DNA of 64,000 nucleotides from Phyto melanocephala (Eukaryota; Arthropoda; Insecta; Diptera; Rhinophoridae), in assembly GCA_941918925.1 (NCBI GenBank), contig OW799236.1:104796562-104860561 (forward strand), in the 5' to 3' direction. A program made the position numbers and the translations under genes. This document shows positions 23,145 to 35,079 of the stretch, one piece after another (the first letter of the stretch is position 1; each line of letters opens with the position of its first letter). The notes below the pieces were generated by a model. That model had not been told where the DNA came from. It saw only the letters and a program-made list of their open reading frames with translations, and did no database searches.

Positions 23145-25140
23145 TTCAAAATAAATTTACAAAGTATACAAAGTAAGTTAAATCTTTACAACCTATAAAT
23201 CAATTCTTTTAAAAAACCCATTCAAAATACCACCCTAAATGAAAAATAAGGTTTCATTAATGATTTGCTTCAGAATGACTTCAAAATCATGAAAGCTTTC
23301 TTTCGCAATTTCTTTAAAGCAAACAATTATAACGAATAAAATATCGATTTCTTTTTCACCTAAAATGCCTGTTTTATGTTTTCTTTATAAAGCACTTCAA
23401 TCCTTTAATATAATCATATTAACACATGATTGGTATTTTCATTTGACCACCTGCATAATCACTTATTCGTCATGTTTTTTTTTTGTATTTTTTCGCATAA
23501 ATATAATAAAACACAAATTTTGAAAGATTATTCATAAAATTTTCAGCTATTTCTTAATATAAGTTTTTTACAAGCTTTTTTTACCATGACTTTTTCTTAA
23601 GTTTAATACTTGAAATAAGGAATATAAACAAATTTAATTTTTAAATTTTCGTTCTTTTTTGTTTACAAAATCTTTGTCTACATTTCAGAAGACCATTTTT
23701 TAAGTTTCTGGAAATAAAATTTAAATATCTTAAATATATACGCAGAAAACCATTTGGGAATTTTCGCTATAGATAAACAGCAAAGTTCAAACAACATAAG
23801 TATTTGAAAAATAAAAACTTTGTAAATCTCAAAGGAAATCTATAAATAAAGAAAAATGAAATGTAAATCTAACTTCTGATATTTAAGATATGTACGCCAA
23901 AGTGTGCATCTGCACTTTACAGTAAGTACGTCAAATATGTAAGAAAAAACCAAAGAATAAAATTCTAGCATTATTTCAGCTTTATTTAACTATTTATTAT
24001 AGCCTAAAAATTAAATTAAATATAAATAAATAAAAAAGTTCGAATCTAATATTAAGACAATAACATAAATGCAGGGCCCGGTGTTAAATAAAAACATTGT
24101 TCAACTAATACCATCTTGTTAAAATCATGTAAGATAATGCAACTGTATCCTTGCAAACTACATTAGCGGTATCTAAACCTAATTGAAATCATTAAAAAAC
24201 TGGTGGTAATGACGTGCAAAAAAAATACAGGAAAAACAGATGCTGGTAAATTTCATACAAACTCAATCATATACGAAGGACATGAAATCAATTAGAAAAA
24301 ATAATTCTAGTTTTCAATTTTCAATATAATACTGAGTTAAATAGTTGATATTTACATTCAACACTTGTTGTGGTCACAAGAGTGCTGATGATGAAACCGC
24401 AGCGGGTTTTGAAAATGCAATTCACCCAGCCAGTATCGGATAACTAAAAAAGTTACCTAGATATTCTATCATTATCACTTTTAACTTATCGGCTGATAAT
24501 TATATTAAATATGAAAAACTTTAACGATAATCTAAATAACTGTCTTAATAAATGATCGCTAAAATTTTTTGAACTTTATATTAATAATAAGTAGATTACG
24601 TCTTACCTTACGGTATAGGGAGTCATGTCAGATTTTTATTGTTGTAATCTTTATTTCATTGATTATGAGGAAACGGCGAGATAACTTTTTTTTAAAATTT
24701 TTTGTAGGTAAATGAAGATGTTATCTTTCGTTTGATATACACTTCATATTGGTTGATATCTTTCTTATATTAAAATTTCTCAAATGAAAACTGTTTAAAC
24801 ACATACACTCAAACATATGTGTGGTGTTTGGTTGAGTGTTTGAGTTTGTAGCGTGAACACAAACTATGCTGCTATTTCAGTGTGGACACAAACTTTCGGC
24901 TGCTGTTTTGATAGATGAAATATTGAAATTTCGTATGTTTACTTATGTATTTAAGTGAAACAAAATGTGAAATGTGAATTTGCATTTAACATGGATATAT
25001 AAGTATAAAAAATATATGAAAAAATTAATTCATACATTTTAATGTTAGTTAGTTTTTGCGAGAAATTTGAATGTTAATTTAAAAACATATTTATCCTATT
25101 TTTCCTACCATAATCTTATGTATATTATCAAATAAATAAA
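23145..25140. other. AT-rich non-coding DNA
   Basis: Nothing I can assign. A slightly GC-richer phrase at 24375-24430 (GATGATGAAACCGCAGCGGG) stands out but has no frame or repeat partner here. Confidence 0.5.
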
Positions 25141-25196
25141 TTAATTTGCTTATATTATTTATCATTTATTGTTATATATGTTTTCTGTCTTATCGG

Positions 25197-25290
25197 ATGG
25201 CGTATTATACGCTAATCTTAATGGCCGTGTCTCTGACACAGCCTGCAGGGGCAGTCCGTGGCCGGAGACCTCGGCCAACTATCTGCTGTT
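25197..25290 (+). other. GC-rich patch with signal-peptide-like frame
   Basis: An abrupt GC-rich island (GCCTGCAGGGGCAGTCCGTG, GGCCGGAGACCTCGGCC) in AT-rich DNA. From the ATG at 25197 the frame reads MAYYTLILMAVSLTQPAGA then VRGRRPRPT, which looks like a hydrophobic signal peptide with a small-residue cleavage site and a basic start of a mature chain. No good splice donor follows and I recognise no family. It could equally be a fragment of a GC-rich repeat. Confidence 0.25.
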
Positions 25291-25323
25291 TTTTTTTATT
25301 CTTTACTAACACCAATATTTCGC

Positions 25324-25489
25324 AGCCAAACAATGGGTGGCTTCTTCACAGTAAATACACAAATTTAATGAACAAAAAAAATTAAGACAATTACAAAACA
25401 AACAAATTTGAATTTTAATTGTAATTGTTTTTTGTTTATATAATTTGAATACTTACCCTGAAGAAGCTATCCATTATTTGGTAGCAAAT
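25324..25489. repeat. Long imperfect inverted repeat
   Basis: The left arm (GCCAAACAATGGGTGGCTTC onward, 25324-25400) pairs with the right arm (about 25405-25489, containing GAAGAAGCTATCCATTATTT). By eye about three quarters of positions pair over 70 or more bases with a very short loop. It could be a foldback element or a hairpin transcript; no second copy is in the window. Confidence 0.5.
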
Positions 25490-25494
25490 CATTT

Positions 25495-27200
25495 GTGTTA
25501 ATAAAGAATTTTTTATAAAAATCAAAAACTGATATCAAGATCATGAAAAATAATTTATTACTGCTTAACAAACTGTATAAAAAACATTATTGTTAGTGGT
25601 ATTTTAAAAATTATAAAATTTTCAAAGAAATTGTATATAATTAAATTTTAATAATAAATTTTTTCTTCCCAGTTTGCGCAACATATGCCAAGTGTTCTGT
25701 CTCATGTTTAAATTAAAAAAAAAGATATTTCAGTTGATCAAATACATTGGGCATTTTAATAACTGTACCCCTATTATTGCAGCATTCCATTAATTCTAAA
25801 TTTTTCACCATCACTGTCCTACAACCAAAGTCAAAACAGAAGCAGTACTGCAATGGTTATAACAACCAATACACTGATAAATAAAACAACACATAAAGAC
25901 TACAAACACTTTTAGCATAAAGTTTTATTTATAGTATAAAATAAACAATACAACAACAGCTGAAATGCAAGTACAACTACCAGCACAAATAACAACAAGA
26001 TAAATAAATAAAATACTTTTAGTTGAACAATAAAAAAAACAAATAACAGAATGTCGAAGTCAGTATTATTTTAAAATTTCTCCTTTTTAATATTTTTCTT
26101 ATCGACTTTTGTAAGTTGCGTTTATAAAAACATTATTTCTTATAAATAGTTCTATTCACCCTTTAGACATGATACTCTTACACCGTGGGGAATAGTTTAA
26201 TGTAAAGTGAAGCTAATTTTATTGGAAATATATTTAATGTGTTTTAACCTTTCAATACAATACAGTGCAATTTAATTTTAAAAAATGTTGATGTTGTATA
26301 AAGAATCAGATGTATACCAGTAAGAGATTTTTTTTAAATTTTCTCTAGGATGGTATCTATGGACTTACGTTGTCTTCAAACTGTACTAAGAGTAATTTTT
26401 TTCAGAATCTTACTCAAAAATCTGTCTTTTATGTCGCAAAAAAATTTCTGTCATTAAGTAATACTTTACCTAAATAATATCTAAAAAATTTTAAATTGTT
26501 TGTATGAAAAGTTTAGCGACTAAGTTTATCTGTAATTTTAAAACTTTCATTTTTATATCATATATACTTCAAAGCATGGAGTTAAAAGCGTAAATGATGA
26601 AAGCTAATCACATGTTGATTGCTCGAATATCTCACGTAGTATTTTTTAATCCGTAGATCTCTGTTCGTTGTAGCACATACAATTAAAAGTGTTGAAAACT
26701 AAGATTTTAGTGACATATTATGTAGCTAAAACCAAAACTGATGCTTAGATTTTAGCTATTTCTTACAACATAAAATATTTTGCAAATACACATACCTTCA
26801 AAAAGTAAAATAATGAGAGCTTACGAATAGATCTCGTATTTATATTATATTTGAAATTTCGGCAAAGCAACCTGTCTTAGGCACGAGTATCTATATAATT
26901 TAGAAATACAGGCAAAAAATTTGTTAGTCAACTACAGTTAGTGAGACCAATTGAAATCGTAAACTATTTTAGAAACGTAAACAAAATATTACACGAGTTA
27001 CAATACGGCAAGAAATGTCGATTCGGTATCATACTTTTTTCAAACAAGCCAGAGGAAATTACGTAAATTATTGATTATTTCCAGTTCGAAAAATTGTTTC
27101 TTTGGTGAAATAGTTGATATCTTATCCTAGTATTTTCTTTAAATAAATAAGAATTCAATCATATTTTTGTCAATTCTCCAAATACTTCGAAGAGTACAAG
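25495..27200. other. AT-rich non-coding DNA
   Basis: No supportable gene. Repetitive AT-rich text with CAACAA-type runs around 25950-26050. Confidence 0.5.
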
Positions 27201-27221
27201 CAGGATTCTGTACAGATAAAA

Positions 27222-28155
27222 TTGCTAGCTAATTATTCTAGAACAGTCAGTTTAGTGAAGATCTCACCTGGCCTTCAGAAATCTCGAAAACCCTTTAACA
27301 ACTTGAAACACTTTGTAACTTGTAATGTAATTGAATGCAAAGGTATTGTAACTAAACTAATACGTCTTACAAAGAGTCTGTGCAATAACTTTTCATCTCA
27401 AATTCATCATAAGAAACAACAGAAAAAAAGTAATGATTTGTGCTTGACTATCACTATCACCACTGTTATTAACCTGCGTTATTGAGTTGAAGATAAAATG
27501 GACTCTATGTGTAAGTAGAGGCATAATCCAGGGTCTGCAGGATAAACTGGATGAACTTGGATATGAAGGCGATATCTTATTTTAAGTTATTCATACACCA
27601 ATATGCAATTGAAACTTACATCTGTTAGTGAAATGGGTCTTTCTATGGGACTTAAGATAAAATAAAAACAATTTGAATAAATGTCAACGTTGAGCAAAAT
27701 TTACGCTACAAAGCCAATAACTTGATGACGATAATAATTTTTACTACTTCAACAGCATATTGGATAAATCTGTAGTCCCAAAAGCGGCAATCTTTCGGAC
27801 TCCTGAACACTGTTTGAAACTCGTCATCTATATTAAAGAGGACTGAAAAAAATCTATTAATTTCCAACGTCAGATCCACACTCTATGGGTATGAAACGTG
27901 GAACTCTTTAAAACGTGATTTATAATCCATACTTGTTTTTTTAAACAAGTGCTAACGGAAAATTCTACGCATACTTTAGCCCACAACAATACCCAACACG
28001 TGTTGGAAGAGAGTAACAAACTAGCGTCCCACATATGTGTAATACAGGAATTATTTTATCGGACGGCCACCACATACAATCGACAATCGTGAAAGAAATA
28101 AAAAAATTAAGAAATTAATGGAATGAGGTTAAACGCCAAGCGGAAGATCGAGTAT
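27222..28155 (+). pseudogene. Decayed non-LTR reverse transcriptase (RTE/related), C-terminal half
   Basis: From 27515 the plus strand reads RGIIQGLQDKLDELGYEGDI, matching the catalytic palm box where a LDYADD-type motif is expected; both metal-binding aspartates are altered (YEGD). It continues as MGLSMGLKIK (consensus GL.IN..KT), then after frame changes NVELF..VLTENS and near 28110 WNEVKRQAEDR, the typical ending W..V.R.A.DR of one endonuclease-type non-LTR group. The open stretch at 27222-27485 is in the right place to be upstream sequence but is unreadable. It is old and inactive; the clade is uncertain. Confidence 0.6.
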
Positions 28156-28159
28156 AATA

Positions 28160-29815
28160 AAATGTTCTTGTTATGGCCATTTGCTTCTTGCTGGAGTAAA
28201 AAATATGTACTTATTAGCATGATTTTTTCATATCCTCCTTTCAGGAATAACATGTATATATAATAAAATGTATGTTTATTATATGTATGTATTGTCACAC
28301 TTGTATGTTAAAACATAAACCATTCCAGTGGATTTAGTATATTTCATAACGTTAATAAAATCGCTAATTATGGCCATAAGATAAAAAAATTTTTCCTGGA
28401 CCTATAATTTGACTTAACAGACCAGAATCAAATCAAATATAATTTTGAATTTTTTTATAATTTATAAACTTTTTCATTAGTGGTAGCGATATGAATTTTC
28501 GTTTGTGTATCTTATACATACAAATAGATACAAAAGTTAACAACGTTTATCTTTCACTTTGATGGATAAAAAAAATTGTCGTTTAGAGAATAAAATCTCT
28601 AAATAAGGAAAGAAGCCTAGAAGGCAAATTAAGTTCAAAAAGAGATTCATTTTTTTTCTTAACCTAATTAGGAATTTTCAACAGAAAGCAATTAAAAAAA
28701 TTTTAAAAAGTAACTAACAAATGAGTATAAACCAATTATTGAAGTTAAGCATAAAGAAATATGTTTGTATATCTGTATGTATTTATATGTAAGAAGGATA
28801 TAAATATGTATGCATGAATGCATATGTGTTTAAGTATGTATGAAGGAATAGCATACATTGTAAAAATGTTTTTTTTTATTCTGACAAAATTTAAGATTTT
28901 TTTATTGAGTTTAAGCATACCTTCCCTAGTTATTAAGGACTTTTAAGTTTTAGGGCTCTACAGTTTCCTTATTTTATCTAAAAAGTAAAACGTTTCATTT
29001 TGTCATTTCCTTGCATGTTTTTAACTCTAATATCAATTTTACGCTTTAAAAAAAATTTTTCTTTTCATTTTTGGAAACTTTTTTACGTTTTCCTCTGTGC
29101 TGTTGTAAGAAGTCTTTGTCTTTGATAACAACTGCATTTCACCTGTTAAAAGTGTTTTATGTAATTTTTTTTTTGTGTTGTTGCATTTTTATTTATTTTT
29201 TTCTTTGAATTTTTTTTTTACATATTTCTTCTTAAGATTCTTTTAATGTTGATACTTTGAAATATTTTTTTTTTCAAAAAAGTTTTATTTAAAATTTATT
29301 GTTACACTTTGTGCTGTCTAATGTGTGATCATGTGCATTTATATATGTGTGTATGTTTATATTATTGCGCTGGTTTTTCCACATGCATTAGTATCATTTT
29401 GTTGTGCAACATTTTTGCAAAACTTTTGGTTTTAAGTGCATTTTTAAGAAACACAGAGAGTGCCAAGTTTTTTGTTGGTTTTACTTATGTGGCAGTTGTG
29501 TTTGAGAAAAAGAGCACTCTAAGCATTAAATTGTATTTAGTTTATCGATAATGCAGTTTTGTTATGTTTTCAACCACAACTGTCTTGGAGTGCAAATTCT
29601 AGTTGGATTCATGATTTATGTTATTCCTGTTGTTGTTGTGGTATTGTAGAATTGTTCTCAGACATGTAATTGCCGACAAATTGCATGATTCTTAAAATGG
29701 AATTGTTCATGTATTTATAAATGTGTATACACTTAGTTCGTGCTTAAAACAATTTACTCAGTAAATGGTTTAAAAGAGCATAAAAGCATAAAGTGCATTG
29801 TATGATGTTCTATTA
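28160..29815. other. AT-rich non-coding DNA
   Basis: TATG/TGTA-rich simple sequence around 28760-28860 and T-rich sequence around 29160-29290. The open frame at 29309-29551 is Cys/Phe-rich with no known motif. No gene supported. Confidence 0.5.
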
Positions 29816-29819
29816 CATT

Positions 29820-30489
29820 TATACCCAGCAAAAACTTTACTTACAATTTAAACTGTAATAGCTTATTTCATTCATTATTTTGTAGCTCAATTGTCTAATA
29901 TTTGCATTACTCATTATCTATTAAATAATAACTCATTCCTAATGTGTTTTGTAACTAATTACAAATACAAAATAATGGCTTTATTAATTAAAGTTTAAAA
30001 AAAATATTATAAATCTAATGTATTAAATTCTCGTGTCTCAGTATTTGTAACAAAACTCCCCCAAAACGAAAAAGATGTGGAAAAAAAAAATTGAAGAAAA
30101 TAGCGCTATAGCCGAATTAATAAAAAAATTTTAAATTCAGGAAACAAAATGACTTGTATTCATAATTTGATATCAAAAAAGAAAACCTTAAATTTTGGAA
30201 TTTAAGAATTTTAAAAGTAAAATTGTAATCGGTGCTTTTATTATTTTTAAAAGCAATTTTGAAACCAGTTATTTTGTTTCCTTTTTGTAACTAAATATTT
30301 TTATGGGTTGTTTTAGCAAAAAAGAAAGTACTTATTTTTTATGTCGTATTTAAATAAGTTGTAATGGATTCGTTTTGGGACATCGCTAACAAAAATAAGT
30401 AGTTATTCTAGTCAAATTGTAAGTAGTACTTTCAATAAATTTGCATTACTTTTATACTTATTTTGTAAGTAAAGTTTTTGCTGGGTATA
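29820..30489. mobile_element. DNA element with 27-bp perfect TIRs (CCCAGCAAAAACTTTACTTA type)
   Basis: The sequence at 29820-29846 (TA TACCCAGCAAAAACTTTAC, then TTACAA) is the exact reverse complement of 30463-30489. The 670-bp interior has no coding capacity; part of it (30300-30360, GGGTTGTTTTAGCAAAAAAG) resembles text near 40870-40915 on the other strand. TATA at both edges could hold the target duplication. The first bases, CCCAGCAAAAA, are the same as family B, which suggests related transposases mobilise both. Confidence 0.7.
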
Positions 30490-30494
30490 TACTT

Positions 30495-30925
30495 AAAGGG
30501 TGCCGGCAAAATGTATACGAGTATAATATTTTTGAAATTATAAGAAAAGTTTAATGTAATTTTTTAAGATAGAAATTGCTAAGAACTAGAAAGCAATACT
30601 TTTATTAAGAATAACTTTAAACAATTGCAAATAAAATAAGTAAATTTATTACTGGTATCGTAAAAAGATTTGTAGAATTCAGTAAGGACCAAAAACGGGT
30701 TTGAATCTCTACAATGTCCTTTGTTGTTGTCTGTAAAATTATAGCTTATATTGATACCCAGAAAACAGAAAACAAAAACAATAACCAAAAAAATTTAAAT
30801 TTGCCTTTTAATGTGGTCGTAGTATTTTTTTATATTTTTTTTTTTTTTTATTAACCATAATTTGAAATGATACCTATTATTTCTTGATTACTCATCATCA
30901 TCAATTATTAATCATTCAAATCCAA
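30495..30925. other. AT-rich non-coding DNA
   Basis: No supported feature; an open frame on the minus strand (30579-30788) has no recognisable content. Confidence 0.5.
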
Positions 30926-30931
30926 AAAAAA

Positions 30932-31752
30932 TCAAAGGATTAGTCCACGCCACCTGGCATCAGCCTTCTGGAGAAAGTGCCTGGAGATTCTGCTTTTAAT
31001 AGTACCTATCGGGATTACAACTGCACTTGCGTTTGATATATCCAAAGCAGATCCTCTCCTGCCTAGCTCATCAGCTCGCTCGTTACCATAGTGGAACTTA
31101 TGCGTAGGGACCCAAGCTAGAGTAACGTCAGCCCGTTGACCAAGCCTTGACAGTTTGTTTTCTACATTGGCCAACTAAATTAGACGTACTAATGTACGAC
31201 CTGAGTGACAAGAGTGCCGCCTGACAGTCGATAAATATATCAATATTTTTGTGAACATTCCATGTTATTACCCTACATGCCTCCCTGAGAGCAAGTATTT
31301 CCATCTGAAACACGCTGCAATCATCCGGAAGGCGGAATTAGAGCTCAATCTCCGGTTTATCAGAGAAGACACCGGATCAAGCACCACATTTCATCCTAGA
31401 TATAGATCCTGGTGTCAAAGCTCCTCAAAAGGTCACCCCCATTCCACTCACTCCTGGAGAAAATCAGAACCCTGTACACCCTATCAAAGTCCATGTAGGG
31501 AGTAACGTAGTCAGAGGGTTGGTAAAAACCCGAAGGCAGCGTGGCCAATATCCTTGCATGACTATAAGTCCTCATTCTCCAACAACCATACGCATTAAAT
31601 TTCACCGCACTACTTGCGGATCTGGCCAATATATGAATGCAAAAAGGAATGAGATGTAACATAGTGTTCAGTGACTCTGAAGGACTAGCTCGCAACAGTA
31701 TTGGTTCATTATAAAACTTTTTTTGCCCTGCTCTTAAAAACAGACCAGACAT
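30932..31752 (-). pseudogene. LOA/I-type LINE fragment: RT thumb plus RNase H
   Basis: The minus strand reads SLNTMLHLIPFCIHILARSA (31680 region), the stretch after the RT palm in I/LOA-group LINEs, then RIYI-stop where the RNase H start (consensus RIYTDGS) is broken by a small deletion. In another frame follow LSFRLPDDCSVFQMEILALR (catalytic Glu in QMEILA), IFIDCQAALLSLRS (second Asp), then VTLAWVPTHKF and GNERADELGRRG (last Asp). All RNase H catalytic residues except the first are present, so the copy is much younger than the 17.2-kb relic. It needs at least two frame changes to read through and is truncated at both ends. C-terminally it stops near the ADARWRG stretch. Confidence 0.78.
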
Positions 31753-31906
31753 GTGGTTTTAGAAGTAATAAGTCACTGCCCACACTGTCCGCAATACAAT
31801 GACATTCTAAAAAAATTTTCAGCAATTCACCAGCATGTTCGCAAGATTTGTTAGCAACTAACTACTTTTTTGGTATTATTAAAATAAGCTTGTTAAACAT
31901 GTAAAA

Positions 31907-32821
31907 GGGTGGGGCAAAAGTCGCGAAGGGGTTTAAAACAGTCATAACTTTTTTAATTATTAATTTTATTTTTTTTTTTACAAAATAATAAAATATGATA
32001 TTGGGAGATTTTTCAAATTTAGGTGTGAAAGATTACGTCACGTAAGTGGGCACCATTTTCAGCCTCGCAAAATTGAGCTCTTTTAATAGCGTTTTCCATG
32101 ACACGAGTCAGATTATCTGACTGCAACGCTCTTATTTCGGCTCGAATATTCTCTTTGAGCTGTGCAAGTGTTCTGACTTTATTGATATACACCTTCTCTT
32201 TCAAATATCCCCAAAGGAAATAATCTGGTGCTGTTAAATCCGGCGAACCAATTCCAAATCCGGCAGGCCAATTGAATGCTGAATTTTTGGAAATTAAACG
32301 TTCGCCAAAAATCTGCCTTAGGAGCTGCATAGTGGCTCGAGCAGTGTGTGCAGTGGCCCCATCTTGTTGGAACCACATCTCTCGATTATCAGAAAGAGCT
32401 GGCCTTTAAAAATTTTGGACCATATCTCGATATCGTTACACCATTTCCATCGTTATCTTCGTAAAAGAATGGTCCAATAATTCTTTGGGACGTAATTGCG
32501 CACCATACTGTACATTTAAGTGGATGTAATTGTCTCCGATGAACCACTCTTGGGTTCTCAATACCCCATATTCTGCAGTTCTGGTTGTTTACAAAACCAT
32601 TTAAATGACATTAAAATGATGACGATAGGCTCGTTGAGTTTGAATTATTGATCGATGATGTTCAAAATAAAGTTCCATGATTTTGGTTCGCTGGATAACG
32701 TTGTAACCTTCCATAATTAATCTCCCAGATTTATTATACAAGTCCTAAAAAGAAAAATAAAAAAAATTAAATTACAAAAGTTATTAATTTTTCAAATCCC
32801 TTCGCGACTTTTGCCCCACCC
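31907..32821 (-). mobile_element. Mariner-like element with complete ends, internally deleted
   Basis: GGGTGGGGCAAAAGTCGCGA plus AGGG (31907-31930) is the perfect 24-bp reverse complement of 32798-32821. TA dinucleotides lie within a few bases of each end. The 915-bp unit carries a minus-strand transposase gene with the start and end retained and a large piece missing after the N-terminal helix-turn-helix, so it is non-autonomous, but the preserved ends could be substrates for a related transposase. Confidence 0.8.
32019..32714 (-). pseudogene. Deleted mariner-like transposase
   Basis: ATG at 32714 starts MEGYNVIQRTKIMELYFEHH and RSIIQTQRAYRHHFNVI, a DNA-binding domain of the usual mariner length and form, ended by a stop where a deletion of roughly 100 or more codons joins the middle. 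Then comes NCRIWGIENPRVVHRR, CTVWCAITSQRIIGPFFYED, two stops, and an open 119-codon end from 32378: MWFQQDGATAHTARATMQLL with the second catalytic Asp, DLTAPDYFLWG with the third, and the tail GAHLRDVIFHT. Between these Asp residues I count 45 positions, against 41 in the close relatives I remember; the extra four lie in GFGIG after NWPA. The first catalytic Asp falls in the deleted part. Confidence 0.78.
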
Positions 32822-32824
32822 TGT

Positions 32825-33725
32825 ATTTATATTTTTTTTTTAATTTTATAATTATTTACGTAAATAAAGAATTAATTAATATAAATTATAAAATTATCAG
32901 AAAATTATCTGAAACTTAAAACCTAACTCATTATATTGCAATAAAGGTTTTAATTATCATTAATTATCAAACATATAATTGAAAATACTAAAAATTGATT
33001 CATTTTATGACCTTTAATTTAATTTATGACCATACCATTAACATCAAACAAAATTTTATCAATATTAACATATTATCAATTTTCAATATTATTCAATATT
33101 ATTATCAATATTATTAAATATTACTAGTGTAATATATGTAGACATAATTAAATTAAAACAAATATGCTGATTGTATAGATTATATAATGTAACTAACATT
33201 TTTAGCCATATAAAATAATAATTAAAATTTTTAAATAACTAATTTTATCAGAAATGTAAAGTACATCTTGAAAAATTTATAACTAGAAAACAAATTGTAA
33301 TTTATATCACAGTAGTCATGACGATACAATAAATCACATTTTACTCATACGAGAAAAAAGTAGGTACTATGTACCTTAGCAAAGGCTCTAAGTAATACAA
33401 CAAAATAAAATTAATTAAGTAAAAAACAAATGAAAGGAATATATTATTTTATAGTTAAAAAAAATAGAGTTTTACTTATTTTATTTGAAATTTAAATTTC
33501 AGTGTATAAAATCTACAAGTTTTGAAACCAGCAATTACTAATTATAATATAATAGTTTTTTATGATATATTTATCACAACCGTTACTTAATATTCTTAAA
33601 GTATGCAAATTTGGGAATTTGAGTTAATCCTTTTCTTTGGAGGAAGGGACCAGTTCATTGGGAACTTAGATGCTACCGGCAAAAAGTACTAAGTCCTAAG
33701 TAAATTAAAAAAAATCCCAACAGAA
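32825..33725. other. AT-rich non-coding DNA
   Basis: Extremely A+T-rich, with ATT-type simple repeats near 33055-33125. Nothing else supported. Confidence 0.55.
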
Positions 33726-33729
33726 ATTA

Positions 33730-34486
33730 AATAAATGTATTTTATCCCATAAAGTGTATATTTTCTGAAAGCTTATGAAAAGAGGAGTCGATAAGGCCAT
33801 GACCGTCGGTCCGTCTGCCCGTCTGTCCGTGTGTTGGTTGAAATCAACTTTTAGAAGCAACCATATGTTTCTCAAATCTTTGTATGGTATCAATCTTTTG
33901 GAAATATCCGGAAATAAATTACTATTAAAACTCAGCACAATCGCCTCATAACTCTCTGAGATATAAGCAAATAAACACAACCGCCTCTGTTTGTTCCCAT
34001 ATTTTCACCACCAAAATTAAAATTTTTCAGCCATAGAATGATCTATAGGTACCTTTGCTACTATTTGTAGATATAATATGTCTCTAGAGATATTCGTGAA
34101 AAATTTTGTATAACGCGGGCTCTAATCGGTAAAGTTATAGACACAAATTTTTTTTAAATATATATCCAAAAATTTACAAACGAAAACCAAATTTTTCAGC
34201 TTCTAGGCAACCGAGAGAGTCAATATTGGTATCATCTGAAAGTACTTCACAAGCGAAATATAAGCGCTAACAAAAATTAAAATTCATGTTAAATAAATTT
34301 ATAAATTTGTCAAATCTGGTTTTTCAAAATGTAGCTTCTTCTCTTCGCTCAATATTGGTATCAAATGAAAGGGCTTGTCCAGTAGAATACAGTTAACTAC
34401 GTAAAATGGGATCATACTTATGGACATGATGGTGCAGGGTATTATCAGATTCGGCACGGCCGAATATTACACTCTTACTTGTTTAT
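33730..34486 (+). mobile_element. Family D repeat, 5'-truncated
   Basis: The CCCATAAAGTGTATATTTTC phrase and CCGTCGGTCCGTCTGCCCGT tract (about 33805-33830) are followed by the TTGGTATCAAATGAAAGGGC phrase (34347-34370) and the hairpin ATTCGGC/GCCGAAT at 34449-34465, ending ACTCTTACTTGTTT. The right subterminal repeat is degraded to GCAGGGTATTA. The left end is missing. A (TTTA)n microsatellite starts at the very end. Confidence 0.65.
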
Positions 34487-34533
34487 TTATTTATTTATTT
34501 ATTTACTTATTTATTTATTTATTATCCCCTTGC
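34481..34533 (+). repeat. (TTTA)n microsatellite
   Basis: About twelve tetranucleotide units with one TTAC interruption, beginning at the terminal TTGTTT of the family D copy; it probably grew from the insertion junction. Confidence 0.85.
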
Positions 34534-34539
34534 ACAACT

Positions 34540-35075
34540 GTGTAAATCTAATAACTATAGTGCAGAAATTTAAGATTGTACAAACAGTTTTGCCATAAAA
34601 AATAAAAATTAAATACAAAATAAAATAAATAAAATAGGATTTTCAAAACTGTCATCATATACAGACCAATAAAAAACTGTGAATAAAACAATAAAATAAT
34701 AGTAATAAGGCATTAAATCAAAACTATAAAAAATTTCAACAAAATCATTAAAAAGAAAATTTTTAAATCGTTTAAGCAAAATAATTGAATATAAATTTTT
34801 TTTAAATAATTGCGTTGCTATTTGTTTGTTGACTGTGTTGAAGAGCATTCCAAAAATAAAAAGCATTTATAAAAATCTTCCACTCAGAAATGACACAACA
34901 ACATTTTGGAATTATAATTTTTTATCTCTAGATGATCTAGCAAAACGAATCTTTTGAAATAAGTATTTTGGATCTTCAGTGTAAATAATTCTTCAGAGGA
35001 ATGTTAGAATTCTTGTCTTTAAAAAATTTTCATATGACACACTATATACCAGTAAAATCACAATTAGATAAGTAA
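34540..35075. other. AT-rich non-coding DNA
   Basis: No supported feature. A minus-strand open frame at 34609-34866 is Phe/Leu/Tyr-rich because of composition and shows no motif. Confidence 0.5.
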
Positions 35076-35079
35076 ATTT

